A DNA stretch of 64,000 bases from Acestrorhynchus altus (GCA_034509495.1 JAVGWO010000026.1:3263832-3327831); one strand, 5' to 3'; shown: positions 21,441 through 34,268, numbered from the stretch's first letter. A program made the numbers and translations. The notes: generated by a model not told the origin, from the letters alone.

Positions 21441-21840
21441 ATACTTGTCAGATGTTGGATATTTAGGTATTGTACAAATGTACATTTTCTGTTTGATCAT
21501 ATGAACTATTTAAATAATTTGAGATTCTTTTCACAATACGTTCTTGACACATTTTCATAGTATTCAAGTTTTTTGTTCTAGCACACACCTACCAACTCAG
21601 TAATCACTCTGTTGTGTAGATACTTTTAGCCATATATTGTATCTAGGGCCACAGTTGAAATTGGTATTGGACTATATTGCTTAAGGAATGAATATTAATG
21701 TTTAGGTATGTGTGATGAATGTTAAGGTTAAGGTTAGACCCTTCAATAGTCAATCCCAATGTCAGTCACAACACTGTCTGCTTTAGCAAGTCTAGCTCAA
21801 CACACTAAACCTCTTCACCTTGCCTCTAGCTAATGATATC
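21441..21840. other. Non-coding stretch
   Basis: No gene and no recognised repeat. Confidence 0.35.
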
Positions 21841-22018
21841 CATTCCTTTATTCTCTCTCTCCCTCTCTCTCTCTCCCTCTTCTTCTTTTACCCTTTCTTC
21901 TTTTTTTCTCCCTCTTTCATTCTGTCTCCTTGAACTGCTGCTATCCATTCCTCTTGCTCTCCAGCTTTTTTCAGACTTCACCAAAGCTTGAGATCTATCA
22001 TTATCATGCTCCACTACA

Positions 22019-22062
<44 letters not shown>

Positions 22063-22070
22063 TCTCTTCT
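21841..22070. repeat. (TC)n microsatellite and pyrimidine-rich flank
   Basis: Pyrimidine-rich text at 21850-21925, and a near-pure TC array at 22023-22070. Confidence 0.92.
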
Positions 22071-22600
22071 TTCTGCTGTTCTGAAAATCCTCTCAACATT
22101 CCTCCATCTCTTTGAGGTCCATAAGAACACTTGAGAACATGGTGTCTGTGCAGCCAAGGTGTTCTCAACTACAAAGTGAGAAAGAACAGAGTGAAAGAAT
22201 GGGGGTAAAGGAGTGCTTACTTCTCTGTGCTCATGTAACCCGCTCAGACTGCCTTCTTCCAAACACACACACACAGCCACATATGGACTCATCCAGGATC
22301 TTCAAGACACACCTTGAATACAGGATATTGATGCATTTATAGAAAACCTATTTTCAAAATCATACCTTTGCAGGGAAGGAATGGATAGGTTTAATTATTA
22401 ATGTAAGCTAAGGTGATATAAGCTTTTAGATCCTTTCTGTTGGAGTCACTTGGTTTTCAGGACCTTCTCACACTTCCTGATTCAATAAGGCAAAAGTTGG
22501 CTTGTTCAACTTAATCCAACACTGCACAGACCAATCTATGCCTGGCTCAGCACAGTGCATGTTGGTTAGTTTTTTTTGTCCAACTTGCATCAGTTGGACA
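22071..22600. other. Non-coding stretch
   Basis: No recognised gene. A short inverted repeat surrounds 22576-22602 (TTGTCCAACTTGCATCAGTTGGACAA: arms TTGTCCAACT and AGTTGGACAA). Confidence 0.4.
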
Positions 22601-22602
22601 AA
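22576..22602. repeat. Inverted repeat, 10-bp arms
   Basis: TTGTCCAACT and AGTTGGACAA are exact complements separated by six bases. The role is unknown. Confidence 0.7.
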
Positions 22603-22683
22603 CTCACTGCACCAGCTCAACATCCACCTCCAGTCCAGGAGCTGGAATCTTCAGCTGGAGCTCCGTCTCCTGTCGAGAACGCA

Positions 22684-22778
22684 GCGCCCGCCGCCAGTGT
22701 TTGAGGGTTGGCGCCCGCCGCCAGTGTTCGAGGGTTGGCGCCCGCCGCCAGTGTTCGAGGGTCGGCGCCCGCTGCCAG
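22684..22778 (+). repeat. GC-rich 27-bp minisatellite
   Basis: Three full units of 27 bp (22684-22710, 22711-22737 and 22738-22764) and half a unit, almost identical, each starting GCGCCCGCCGCCAGTGTT. Because 27 is a multiple of three, all frames stay in phase, giving repeated peptides such as LAPAASVRG on the plus strand and AAGANPRT-like on the minus strand. The setting (22600-22900) is much richer in GC than its neighbours, and the frame ends in a PVLVPIS-like peptide. It might be a remnant of a retroelement gag-like frame, but this is uncertain. Confidence 0.85.
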
Positions 22779-23884
22779 AACTATGCCCAGACTGGCTCCA
22801 AAGACTTTTGGGACATTTGCCAGTTCTGGGCCCAAGCGCATATACCAACCCATGTCTGTTCCTGTCCTTGTGCCTATATCTATAAGTTTTTGAAGGTTCT
22901 CACAAGGCTGTGGTCATCCCTTTTGCTTGGGCACTTTTTCCAACCAGGAAAGTCCTAACAAGGCATTTGGTATAGGAAATTGGAAGAAAAAAAAATAATT
23001 ATAATTTGAGATACTGATTTCTAATATGAGATATTGTCCATACTGTTTAAAAATAAAAGCAAAAACTCTATATGTCATGAATATCATATACATTGATGTC
23101 CCAATCCCAATACATGGATATGCAGGCTAGTTCTCATGGTTCTAAGAGCGCCTTTTGGTGGTCTCAAGGCACCATTAATGGACTACAGACAGACAGCAGC
23201 CGTGAGGGATTTCCCTGAAGGTAAATAATAGTTTAGACATTGTGTGGAAACAAAACATAATATCTGAAACTGTAGCCATTTTGAAGACAGAGCTTACTGT
23301 CTGGAGATCTGTGAACCTTTATTTGTTTTTAAACCAGCTTTGAAGAGTTCACAACCGAGAGGAGGTTAGTGATAATGCCCCCACAGTGTTGAAAACATTC
23401 ACCATTCTATAAATTAACATCGGGTCACCTGTCCTTGGTTGGTCCAAAAAATCCCCAATTTCATCCACTCGGGTGTAATGCCTAGAATCCCCTCATGTCC
23501 TTAGCCAGTCAATTAAGAATTCATTGAGCAATCATTTGGTTAAGGGAGACACAAATTGAAGAAGACCCTGAAGTGGCTGATATGTAGCCCAGCCAATATT
23601 TTAGGGGACCTGGCACTGGTTATTTAACACGTTTAACAAGTTGTTGACAAACATCAACAGATATCAATCCAGAGTGTGTACTACAACACACACAAAGACA
23701 CACAGATTGTAATGTTTTGAAGGCAGTGGGAGCTGAACAGTGAGGCAGGTCAGTCAGACTGGATTATAAGATTGGATCAGAATGTCTTTGGAGACTTTTC
23801 TCTTTCCTCTTTCTGACAATGGAAATGGCTGCTGTGTTGAAAAATTAAAATTACTGTAATATTGGTGTGAAAATATGCAAGTCT
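22779..23884. other. Non-coding stretch
   Basis: No gene seen. The section 23390-23640 is of higher complexity, but I recognise no family in it. Confidence 0.35.
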
Positions 23885-24205
23885 TCTGCATTCTTACTCA
23901 TACTCTCTCCATCGTCACCCTCTCTCTCTCTCTTCCTATGTTGAGGTTCTCTTCTCTTTCCCACTTTCCCATTTTCTCTCTCTTTATCACTCCATTCATT
24001 TTGCATTCTAATTTTCACTCTCTTTACTTTTCCTCTGTCCTTTTCTCACTTTCACACCCTCCATCTTTCATCACACCGTGGTTTGTTCTGTCTTCTTCTC
24101 CTTATGACTTATCTCATTCTTTCTCCTATTTCTTTTTCTTTTCTTTTTTTTCTATCAATAATCTTTCTCTCCCTTACTCATTTTCTTTTTCTCTATCAAT
24201 ATTGT
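23885..24205 (+). repeat. Pyrimidine-rich tract, first half
   Basis: The plus strand is largely T and C in CTCTC, TTTTC and CATTC runs. The 116-residue frame across it is compositional (S, F, L, I) and not a gene. Confidence 0.85.
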
Positions 24206-24485
24206 TGTCACAAACGCGGGGTTAACAAACGTAGGATGGAAGTGGATGTACTTGCAGGGGTTTTAATGACTGATGACAGGAATACATGAAGTAGAAAACA
24301 ACAGTTAACATAACAAAGAGCACAACAGTAGACTCACAACACCAGACTGACATGAGGGAGTATATGTACACATGAGGAACATTAAATGATTACAAAGGGG
24401 TGGGGTTACCAATAGAACACAGCTGGGAATGGGTGGAGACAAGACCAAAACAAAACAACATGTGCTAGAAGCAAGTGGGAACACA
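24206..24485. mobile_element. LTR-like repeat inserted in the pyrimidine tract
   Basis: Composition changes abruptly at TGTCACAAACGCGGGG (24206) and returns to pyrimidine-rich after about 24500. GGATGTACTTGCAGGGGTTT and AACATAACAAAGAGCACAAC recall terminal repeats of fish LTR retrotransposons in reverse orientation. The far end lacks a TGACA terminus, so it is truncated. Confidence 0.45.
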
Positions 24486-24499
24486 GGAATCTATACCTG

Positions 24500-24935
24500 A
24501 TAATTGTCTTCTCTCTCTTATTTTTTCTCATTCTTTCTCTCTCTTACGCATTCTCTTTTATCTCATTCTCTCTCTGATTTGTCTGATTTCTCCATTTTCT
24601 CTCTTATTCCACCTCTATTCTATTTATTTCTCTCATCTTCTCACCCATTCTCTTTTCTCTCATGTTCTCTATCTGCTTTCTTTGATTATTCCCCTCTATA
24701 ACTTTTTAAATATGTCATATTTTTTCTTTGTTTTTCTATTTTACTCTGTCTTCAACATCCTTTTCTTTCTCTCATATTTTCTTTCTTTCCATCTCACCCA
24801 TTTTCCTTTCAATTCTTCCACTTTATTATTTATTGTGCCATTTCACTTCTTTCTCTTTTTCATTCTTTCCGTCCCTCACACATATTCTGTCTGTATCATC
24901 CTCTTTTTTCTCTCATCCTGTCTTCATCCTCTTAT

Positions 24936-24975
<40 letters not shown>

Positions 24976-25096
24976 GCTCTCTCTCTTTCTCTCACTCACT
25001 CTCTCTCTCTCTTTCACTCTCTCCCCTTTCTTCTTTTTCTTTAACTTGCCCTCCTTTCTCATGTTGTTCTTTCTCTCATCTTTTCATTTCCTATTA

Positions 25097-25165
<69 letters not shown>

Positions 25166-25170
25166 TACCT
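24500..25170 (+). repeat. Pyrimidine-rich tract, second half, with (TC)n arrays
   Basis: Continues the T/C-rich sequence. Imperfect TC arrays lie at 24936-25022 and a pure array at 25102-25159. The 189- and 168-residue frames are serine/leucine/phenylalanine read-through, not genes. Confidence 0.9.
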
Positions 25171-25401
25171 CTCAGGTGAAGTGCTGCACATGCATCTAAT
25201 GCTCAGCTGCTCCATTAATGCCAGTGTTTTGTAAATTGTGTTCTAATGATGATCTAAGTGCTTTTCTGCAGCGACCTGAAAAAGCTGGTCTGTCAGACAG
25301 TGAAAAAATAGCAGGCACTTTAGTCAGAGTGCAGTTGTATTTCTCCCTGCTGCCTTATAATGTTAATATGCCGCCACCTTAAAAAACACACACCCGTAAA
25401 C
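25171..25401. other. Non-coding spacer
   Basis: No gene. Mixed composition. Confidence 0.35.
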
Positions 25402-25412
25402 GCACACACACA

Positions 25413-25454
<42 letters not shown>
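25402..25454. repeat. (CA)n microsatellite
   Basis: CA array with one TA interruption. Confidence 0.96.
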
Positions 25455-25456
<2 letters not shown>

Positions 25457-26089
25457 TATGCATTATCCAAATGCCCACCCTCAGCCCTCCTCTAAACGCC
25501 TAAACCATTGTGCAGACCTTTCTTCGCAGAGCATTTGGAAGTGGGGCAGTAGCAGGTTATCTGTCAAAGGCGATTAACATCATTGAACCTGGCTGCTCAC
25601 GGTATAGTTATTTTACAATTGAACTGCAGGGCAAAAGAATTGTCAAGTCGCATTAGTTTCTACAGTAAGTGCATGGCAAAAAAAAAGCTCTTAGGAATTA
25701 GGGTGCCAAAACCATGCAGGGAAATGTAGTTTCTCTTGTGAACATGGGGCTAATAAGATGTAAATGTTTTATCTGTATGAGAAAGAAACAGACTGGTACT
25801 TGGTAGGAGAGCACATGTGTTTTAATGTATTGTAGAATGCTGTTAGACCTTTGCGTGGTGCTGAAAACAGCATATTCTTCTTTTTTCATATTGCCCTCAG
25901 AAATGTTGTATCACTAAAATTGTCTTGTGACTTGTGGAGGTGTGCTCTATGGGAGAAGGAAGAATCTTCTTAACTTTCTATGTAAGTCAATTTAAAAATA
26001 ATTTCTTTGGAATGTTTCTATTGCATTTCTAATGCATATTCCATTCATTGTGGAATTGTAACACTTTAATATAAAGATCAACTGCCAAT
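25455..26089. other. Unique non-coding stretch
   Basis: No gene. 25480-25670 is of higher complexity and could be conserved non-coding DNA. This is untested. Confidence 0.3.
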
Positions 26090-26890
26090 TCAGTGTAATC
26101 TGAGTGATTTTGAGCATGGCCAAAAGATCTGTAACTGGTGTTGTAGTAACTGCTGATCTTCTTGGAATTTCAGCGATACGTTTACTCAGAATTGTGTAAT
26201 AAAGAAAAAACATCCTGTGAGCATCATTCTGTGGGAAGAAACATCTTGTTAATCGAAGAGTTTGACACATGGCCAAACTGATTTGAGTTGACAGAAAGGC
26301 TACAGAAACTCAACTATGTTGAGAAAAATAGCATCTCAGACTGCACAACACATACAAACTTGAGGCAGATGATCTGCAACAGCAGAAGGCAGCTTTGAGT
26401 TCCACTTCTGACAGCCAAAAACAGGTTGACCAAAGCTGGACAGCTGAAGTCTGGAAAATCATAGCCTGGTCTGATGAAGCTTTATTTCTGCACACAGATT
26501 GTAGGATCATAATTTGGCACCAACCCAAAATTTCAAAACAGTCCAGGCTGGTGAATAAGGTGTAATGGTGTGGTAGAAGATTGTCCTGGCATATGTTGGG
26601 CCTGTTCCCACTTGTAATACATAGCCTACATAGGTACTGTTGTTGATCATGTGCATCCCTACTATATACTCATCTTATATTCTTCAATACTCATCCTTAC
26701 TGTAATCTTTCAATGGCTGTGACACCAAAAGTCATCTTAAATTGGATTCATGAATATGACAAAAGATCAGTGTTCTTCAGTGGCCTGCTTGGAACAGATG
26801 AACGATTTATATGATGTGAAGATGTATTTCCAACATCTTGTTAAGTCCATGCCATGAAGAACTGAGGTTGTTTAAAGGGCAAAATTATTT
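26090..26890 (+). mobile_element. Tc1-like element, lineage 5, decayed but near full coding length
   Basis: A fish Tc1-like transposase is followed from GAGTGATTTTGAGCATGGCC (26101) through ACTGCTGATCTTCTTGGAAT, AAACATCCTGTGAGCATCAT, GAAAGGCTACAGAAACTCAA, CATCTCAGACTGCACAACAC, TAGCCTGGTCTGATGAAGC (26463), GTCCAGGCTGGTG, ATCATGTGCATCCCTACTA and TTCCAACATCTTGTTAAGTC (26827) to CATGAAGAACTGAGG near 26855. The segment around the middle catalytic aspartate (26690-26820) is scrambled. Many stops are present. Confidence 0.88.
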
Positions 26891-26982
26891 GGAGGCCCTA
26901 ACTAATATTAGTATTACTAATACCTAGTATTAGTGAAGTCCTAATAAATACTAATAAATTGCTTGGTGAATGTATATTGATC

Positions 26983-27045
26983 TAAAGGCACTTTTTTACA
27001 AGTGATGTCACAAAGCAGCTTTACAGGAATCCAGAATCCTTGTTG
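26983..27045 (+). mobile_element. Dispersed repeat C, fragment
   Basis: GTGATGTCACAAAGCAGCTTTACAGGAATCC-type text, broken here as two phrases (AGTGATGTCACAAAGC and AGCTTTACAGGAATCC), matches 13840-13880 and 62505-62535. It stops shortly before the next Tc1-like element begins. Confidence 0.55.
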
Positions 27046-27061
27046 CATTTTGTTCTCTACA

Positions 27062-27790
27062 AAAGTAATCCACAGTGCCTTGTGGAAGTATTCACCCCCC
27101 TTAGCTTTTTACCTATTTTTTTACAATACATTCTGAATTTAAATGTTTTTTGTTTGTTTGTTTGTTTATTTTTATCTGAATTGTATTGATGCATCTGCAC
27201 AAAATACATAATGTTGGTGATATATAAATGAAAATTTCCATGTGGATATGTATTCACTCCTTTTGCTATTAAGCCCCTAAATAGCCCCTAAATCTATTTA
27301 GCCCCTAAGTGTCATACAATCTGTCAGGATATACACACCTTTTCTGAAAGTAAGATGCACCACAACAACCAAGAATATCTCCAAACAAGTCATTTGTTGA
27401 GAAGTACAAGTCAATGTTATAAAAAATCCCCCCGGAATCCCATCAAATCCATTATCATCAAATGTAAAGAAACCACAACAAACCTGCAAAGAAAAGGCCA
27501 CTCACCAAATCTCTCAGACCAGTCAAGGAGAGCATTAATCAGAGAGGCAGTACAGAGACCAAAGGTAAACCTGATGGACTTCACATGACCACTATAAGCC
27601 ATACACTCCATAGAGCTGGGAAGAAGAGGGGCCAGAAAAAAATCATTACTTATAGACAAAAATAGGAAGGTTTGTTATGAGTTTGCCAAAAGGCATGTGT
27701 GAGACTCCCCATATGTATGGAGGCAGGTGCTCTGGTCAGATGAGACCAAAACTTTTTGGCCATCAAGGCCAAGAAATTATTAATAAATGG
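27062..27790 (+). mobile_element. Tc1-like element, lineage 6, 5' part
   Basis: The left end CAGTGCCTTGTGGAAGTATT (27073-27092) matches the start of a well-known fish Tc1 lineage. It is followed by an AT-rich leader with GTTT units. The coding part is visible in ACCACAACAAACCTGCAAAG, GGCCACTCACCAAATCTCTC, AGACCAGTCAAGGAGAGCAT, GAGGCAG, GAAGAAGAGGGGCCAG and TCTGGTCAGATGAGACCAAA (27732). It ends soon after that, so the second half of the transposase is gone. Confidence 0.85.
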
Positions 27791-28824
27791 TGAAATGCAT
27801 CCATAATAGCGGGTAATATTAATAATTAGTCAACTTCGATGTAGTCAGTAATGGATAGTGGACAACTGGTCCAAGGCAGGTAGCAGGAGATTCTAATGTG
27901 CAGAACTAGATGTAAATGTAACACTAAATCATTTACTCTAGAAAAAAAGTAAAGACCTAGAATTTATGGTGTACAAAATGGTAGTCTAAATGGTTCTTCA
28001 GTGTCTTTCAGAATACTGGGTTTCTTGCTCTTCTGAATCCCAGAATGAGTGTATAGTGTGCAGAAATTTATAAACAGCACAGTAAGAAACACAAAGAGAC
28101 TGTAGATGAATCAGGCAGGAAGAAGTGAAGGTAGCACAGGTGGAGACAGAACACTCCACTCCAGTAAGCAACTCCGAAAACTGTTATGAAAAGCAAGAAA
28201 AGAGAGAAGAGCCGAAGCAGCAGCTAGTTATACATGATTCATAAAGACACTCAGAGAGCCGCTTACTGTTGTGTGAAATTTGACATTAAGCATCTTTTAT
28301 GTTTTCTCCCATTCTGCAAACCCAAGGGCAAAGAATATGCAATGTGTAATTTTGTTCTTTTGGATGCAGTGTGGGGGGAGAAATCAGCAAGCTTATAACA
28401 TCTGAATAAGCAATAATCCAGTGGCAGAATACAAATCAGTCCTGGATGGGCAGCACATGGCTGAACTGTGTGTGGAGAGTGCAGAAGCAATTCAGGCTGT
28501 GACAAGGTACATTTCAGTTTGCTGTGATTTAGTTTAACAGGAAAAATGTCCTTTCAGGTCTATTTTCAGAGATGTTCTTTTTGCACATCTACGAGTTCAA
28601 CTTATGGATGAAAAGACGTACAATATGTACAGGATGGTAACACTGTATGATCTGAAATTCCAGGAAAGTCTCATTAAATCTATGCTTCAGGCAGAGTAGG
28701 TTGACCAATGACCACTAGGGGCAGCCGTGGCATCTGTTCTCAGTCAGAAAACCCAATGAGACCACAGGTTCACTTAACACCTCCAGTGCTGCCGTACCAT
28801 TGAACCGTCTTCTGTGTCTGTTTC
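27791..28824. other. Unique non-coding stretch
   Basis: No gene recognised. 28255-28520 is of higher complexity and might be conserved, but this is not testable here. Confidence 0.3.
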
Positions 28825-28872
<48 letters not shown>

Positions 28873-28882
28873 CACACACACA
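28825..28882. repeat. (CA)n microsatellite
   Basis: About 28 CA units with one CG interruption. Confidence 0.97.
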
Positions 28883-29050
28883 AACATGAAAGGAAGATTC
28901 AGATTCATTTGAAGATATGAAACTATGCAAAGAACCTTGAGTCTTCCTTTGATCTCCTTCAGTGGAGATGAGTATGTCTCTCTGGTGATCTAAATGGGAC
29001 GTTTTTAAGAGAAATAATTTGTTTTTGAAAGCCACCGGCTGCGATGGCAG

Positions 29051-29051
<1 letters not shown>

Positions 29052-29093
<42 letters not shown>

Positions 29094-29105
29094 TCATTGA
29101 GTTAG

Positions 29106-29158
<53 letters not shown>
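29052..29158. repeat. Two adjacent (GT)n microsatellites
   Basis: GT arrays at 29052-29090 and 29113-29158, separated by a 22-bp unique spacer. Confidence 0.97.
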
Positions 29159-29267
29159 GTGTTGGTATGGAGTTCCATCGCAATCAACAAGGTTTTTCAT
29201 GCATGAAGATGCAAAATAGGAACACCTCTCGAATCCTTTATGATCAAAGCCAGTGGCCGCTAATGGT

Positions 29268-29268
29268 C

Positions 29269-29308
<40 letters not shown>
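29268..29308. repeat. (GT)n microsatellite
   Basis: About 20 GT units with one TTT interruption. Confidence 0.96.
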
Positions 29309-29473
29309 AGTCTGTAGACCTAGCTAGTTCTGTCTATTTATATTACCTTGGCAAAATATGCATGACTGGTTAGAAAGGACAAACAACTCCAAAAGCTTTA
29401 GCCTCACACATTTTAATAGTTTGTAGATTAATTGCAACCTAAAACTTTCTTTGTAGAGTAATTATAACCAAAA

Positions 29474-29805
29474 ATACACTGATAAGCCATAACAGAAGGA
29501 TCATCTCCTTGTTTGTACACACCATTTTATCAGCTCCTCTAAGCATACAGATTGTAGTCCTACACGCTGTAGTCCATTTGTTTCTCTGCATATTCTCACT
29601 CTTTAATGGCCCTACAGGACCCCACAGGACCACCACTCAGCATGTACTATTTGGGTGGTGGGTCATTCTCTGCAATGCAGTGACACATGGTAGTGGTGTG
29701 TTCATGTGTGTTGTACTGGTATGAGTGGATCAGACACAGCATTGCTGCTGGAGTGTTTAAACCCCTCAATGTCAGTGCTGGACTGACAATAGACAATTTT
29801 AATGA
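29474..29805. mobile_element. Palindromic MITE, left half
   Basis: It begins with ATACACTGATAAGCCATAAC, the family terminal repeat. It then has AGATTGTAGTCCTACACGCT, TTGTTTCTCTGCATATTCTC, TTGGGTGGTGGGTCATTCTC, GACACATGGTAGTGGTGTGT and GAGTGTTTAAACCCCTCAAT. The second half is missing. It shares the internal text of 13545-13650. Confidence 0.8.
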
Positions 29806-30739
29806 GGTAAACAATAATGAAGCTACTGCGCATGTCTGGTTCTTTCTGGTAGCACCATTTACCCCCAACTGTCAAAATGACAAGCAAAAGCAGTGAAAAC
29901 ATACCACAATTTGGATGCATGCAACTATTTTCCTCATGGAAAAGTTGGGGATAGTTTTCCTGTAGTGCAGTAATGTATATGGTGAAGTTGGAGCAAGCCA
30001 AACACTAAAACATACTCTGATTAAACTATGAGATTTAAATTTTTTATTATTTTTTTATTGATAGCCTGGTCAAGTCTGTTCTGGTTGGCTCTGTTCTGCT
30101 GACTTTTTCATCAGTCGGTGTGGACAGTTGGAGTGAGAATCGAGCAGTGTGTGAGGGGCACAGACTGGATTTCTGGCCTCTTGAGCACTTTTCAGACCAG
30201 CTGGAGTATATCAAACGTGTTTGATTTTTATTTTTATTTTATTTTTTTGCCCTGACATGAGTGTAATCCTGTAACTCAACAGCCAATGAAAACTGAGAAC
30301 AAAAAGTAAATACAGCACGTACATGAAGAAAAAACGGTCATGTGTTTTCATTTTCTGTTCCACCTTATATTATACAGTAGCATAATATTATTATTTATTA
30401 TATATTAAATATTAATATTTATTAGCTTAGTGTTCAGTATGTATGTATGTTCGCACCCATGACTTCAAACACTTTTTGCATTTTAAAAATAATGAATCAG
30501 CGCGTTTAGCCACACAAACAATGACTGCAGCGAGCTGCTGCACTCCCGTGTGTGATAGATATTATATAATCTGATATGACTTGATTTCTGAAAGCAAGTT
30601 TGTCCCAGGCCTAAGGGAACAGATGACAACTTAACAACATGGTCCTAATTTTAATTCTCAACATCCATTCAATAAGTCAACCAAAAATGAGATAAGCAGT
30701 TACAGTTATTAGCCATTGTTTTGAATGCTGTTTACCACC
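29806..30739. other. Non-coding stretch
   Basis: AT-rich in its second half. No gene or recognised repeat. Confidence 0.35.
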
Positions 30740-31417
30740 AAGCAGAAGCCTCTTAGAAGCAACTACGTCACATTTTGTGAGATGTTATTTGTAGTCAGAC
30801 ATACCTTTGTTCACCAAAAAATAAGAACAGTATTTATAGGACAGTCACACACGCCAGATATAATAGGCTGCTATTTCTTTTTGATAAAAGAAATATTATA
30901 TACAGTTAAATACAATTTGTTTTGGCTTGAGATGAAGATGCAAAAGTTTCCATCCAGGATGATTTTGACCTGAAAATGCAATAATTTTAATGAAATATAT
31001 GCAATGATTAGACTGATAAGGATAATTATAAATCATGTTCTTCAAAATACTTGACATACTTGGTTTTTGTTATTTATGTTTCAGTATCTTTTTTCAGGAC
31101 TTTTATTCTGAAATTCGAAAACTGTGAGCAAAGGAAGAGCAAACAGCCCCTACCTTCTTACCTTTTTTTTTCCTGTAACTGTCCTCTGTGGGTCAGTGAC
31201 ATTAGCAGAGCAGTAAACTTTAACTGGAAGGCTCCTTTGGCATCTGTCAATTCAGTTGAAAATGAGCTGTATTCTTAGCTGGATTACTCACTGATAATTC
31301 ATCACACAGTGGTCAGATTATTTTTAGATAGGGTACGTCTAGTTGTAGTTTATGATATATCATTACTGTAGGCAGGTAACTGCCTGCAATGTGTGAGTCT
31401 CGGGTTGTAAGTGTTAA
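30740..31417 (-). mobile_element. Family P element, near-complete copy
   Basis: Minus orientation, about 680 bp. The right terminus reads GGGTTGTAAGTG followed by TTAA (31414-31417). The left end is worn (GCCTCTTAGAAGC near 30747). Inside are AGTCACACACGCCAGATATA, AGAGCAGTAAAC, CTGGAAGGCTCCTTTGGCA and AGGTAACTGCCTGCAATG in family order, and a 12-bp palindrome ATGATATATCAT at 31352-31363. No coding capacity. Confidence 0.78.
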
Positions 31418-31862
31418 ACTAACAGATCAAGATAGATGCTGCTCATACATTTTCACAGAGATCACTGAGGAGCATCTAGACCCACTCAGACCAACTAACC
31501 CACATGATCATGCAGACATTTGGCTGCTGTGTCAAATCAGAGTGGCAGAGTGGGATGTTGATGCGGACAGTGCATGGCATAAATGGGATTCAAACCTGAG
31601 TCATAACTGCACGGCTCAGCAGAGCCCTGAGCAGGTGCACCCCTGCTGGCCTTCCACGTGGGCATCTTATTAACGTTTAAATCACTCTGGTGTTCTCGCT
31701 GTGGCCACATTATCATCCTCACACTAATTTGGGCTTATTCGGGAGGTGATAATTTGATGATTATGCTAGAAAACATTCAGTGATTAGATTTATGATATTA
31801 CAGGCATTTGGAGAGTGCAACCTAAGCAGCCCTAGTAGTTCCTTGGAGTGGTGTAAACAGAA

Positions 31863-31864
<2 letters not shown>
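31418..31864. other. Non-coding stretch
   Basis: No gene. GGGATTCAAACCTGAG near 31587 is one mismatch from a reverse B box (GGTTTGAATCC), but there is no A box, so I do not call a SINE. Confidence 0.3.

Positions 31865-31924
<60 letters not shown>
31865..31924. repeat. (GT)n microsatellite
   Basis: 30 uninterrupted GT units. Confidence 0.98.
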
Positions 31925-31925
<1 letters not shown>

Positions 31926-32224
31926 AGAGACAAGACATATTCTTTGAGCTGTGCCCCCATGAGACCTGTGTAAATGGCGTATGCTTGTTTTACTGGCGCC
32001 TGACTCCCTGGTGATTTGTAAAATGTCAAAGGTGGTGTCGAAGGAGAGAAGACGTTTTCCACGATTGCATCACTCCACGAGCACCCTGAGCAGCAAAGCG
32101 AGAGATTAAAGGCTGCAGTCGTCACTAAAGTTCTCAAGCTGTTTATTGCCTGTTGTTTATACGTTGCCAGAGGGGAGCTGTGCAACTTCTGTAGAAACCT
32201 AGAGTTCACAGAAGTCTTTGTAAA
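31925..32224. other. Unique sequence between two microsatellites
   Basis: 300 bp of balanced, high-complexity sequence with no recognised repeat. The minus-strand frame of 167 residues running through it is mostly microsatellite read-through at both ends, and the middle has no known domain. It might be conserved regulatory DNA. Confidence 0.3.
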
Positions 32225-33539
<1,315 letters not shown>

Positions 33540-33847
33540 GCGTAAAAAAACAGGGCATTTTGAAGATTTTATTATTATAAATGTCCTTGTCAATTTAATC
33601 ATTACAAATGATTTATCAAAAGGCATTTTCAGATTATGAATTTGAACAGGATTTCTGAGATGTATCATGTCCTTATAAGAAAAAAATAATGTAGGCACAA
33701 GTACAAAATTTGTGAAAATGGTAAAATTCATACTAATATTTACATTCCGTGAATTATCATATCTCAAATGAAGACACATTTGAGGATCTCTAATTTCCTA
33801 ATTTGCTTGGTTCATTAAATTATGTGACTACAACATCTAAAGGTTAA
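33540..33847 (+). mobile_element. Family P element, 3' part
   Basis: ATGTCCTTGTCAATTTAATC, ATTACAAATGATTTATCAAA and GGCATTTTCAGATTATGAA match 52699-52760. The right end reads CATCTAAAGG followed by TTAA (33844-33847). The left part is missing or too diverged to follow. Confidence 0.65.
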
Positions 33848-34268
33848 GTGTGTGGTGATTCACAACAAGCAGGTGATAATTTTATCACACAGTTTGCATG
33901 TTGCATGTGAACTACATTAGTCTTGTAGTTTGTGCATAAAAATGAATAAAGCAAACTTCAATCGAGAAAAATATTAGTTGACAACATCTTAGATAAAGAT
34001 ACAAACTGTATAAATTTGCTATTTGGCTGAGCCTCTCCTTTAATGGAACAGAAATGTGTTGCTAACACTTTGCCCATTTATTTTTCTCTCTCCTCATGCT
34101 CTTGAATCCTGATGTCAGAGCTCAGAGTCGGTGGGCAGGTACAAATTGTGATTTCTTGCTTTCTATTCCCCCGCTGCTCTGAGTAGAGGGACATGACGTA
34201 TCGACTGCTAAACAGTACCTGTTGGGAAGCAGTTTGTTCTTATGGGACTTGCACACAGTCAAACGGGC
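33848..34268. other. Non-coding stretch
   Basis: No gene. 34020-34260 is unique and fairly balanced in composition. Confidence 0.35.

Noticed and set aside
22600..22900. CpG island promoter
   Set aside because: The GC-rich part is a short 27-bp tandem repeat, with no transcription start features or adjoining exon.
24475..25044. 189-residue open frame on the plus strand
   Set aside because: It is a translation of the pyrimidine-rich tract (Ser, Leu, Phe, Ile runs). There are no domains, and the neighbouring frame is equally open.
28825..29308. CRISPR-like array
   Set aside because: The repeats are plain dinucleotide microsatellites with irregular spacers, in a vertebrate-type genome.
31580..31605. 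SINE head at GGGATTCAAACCTGAG
   Set aside because: One mismatch to a reverse B box and no A box nearby.
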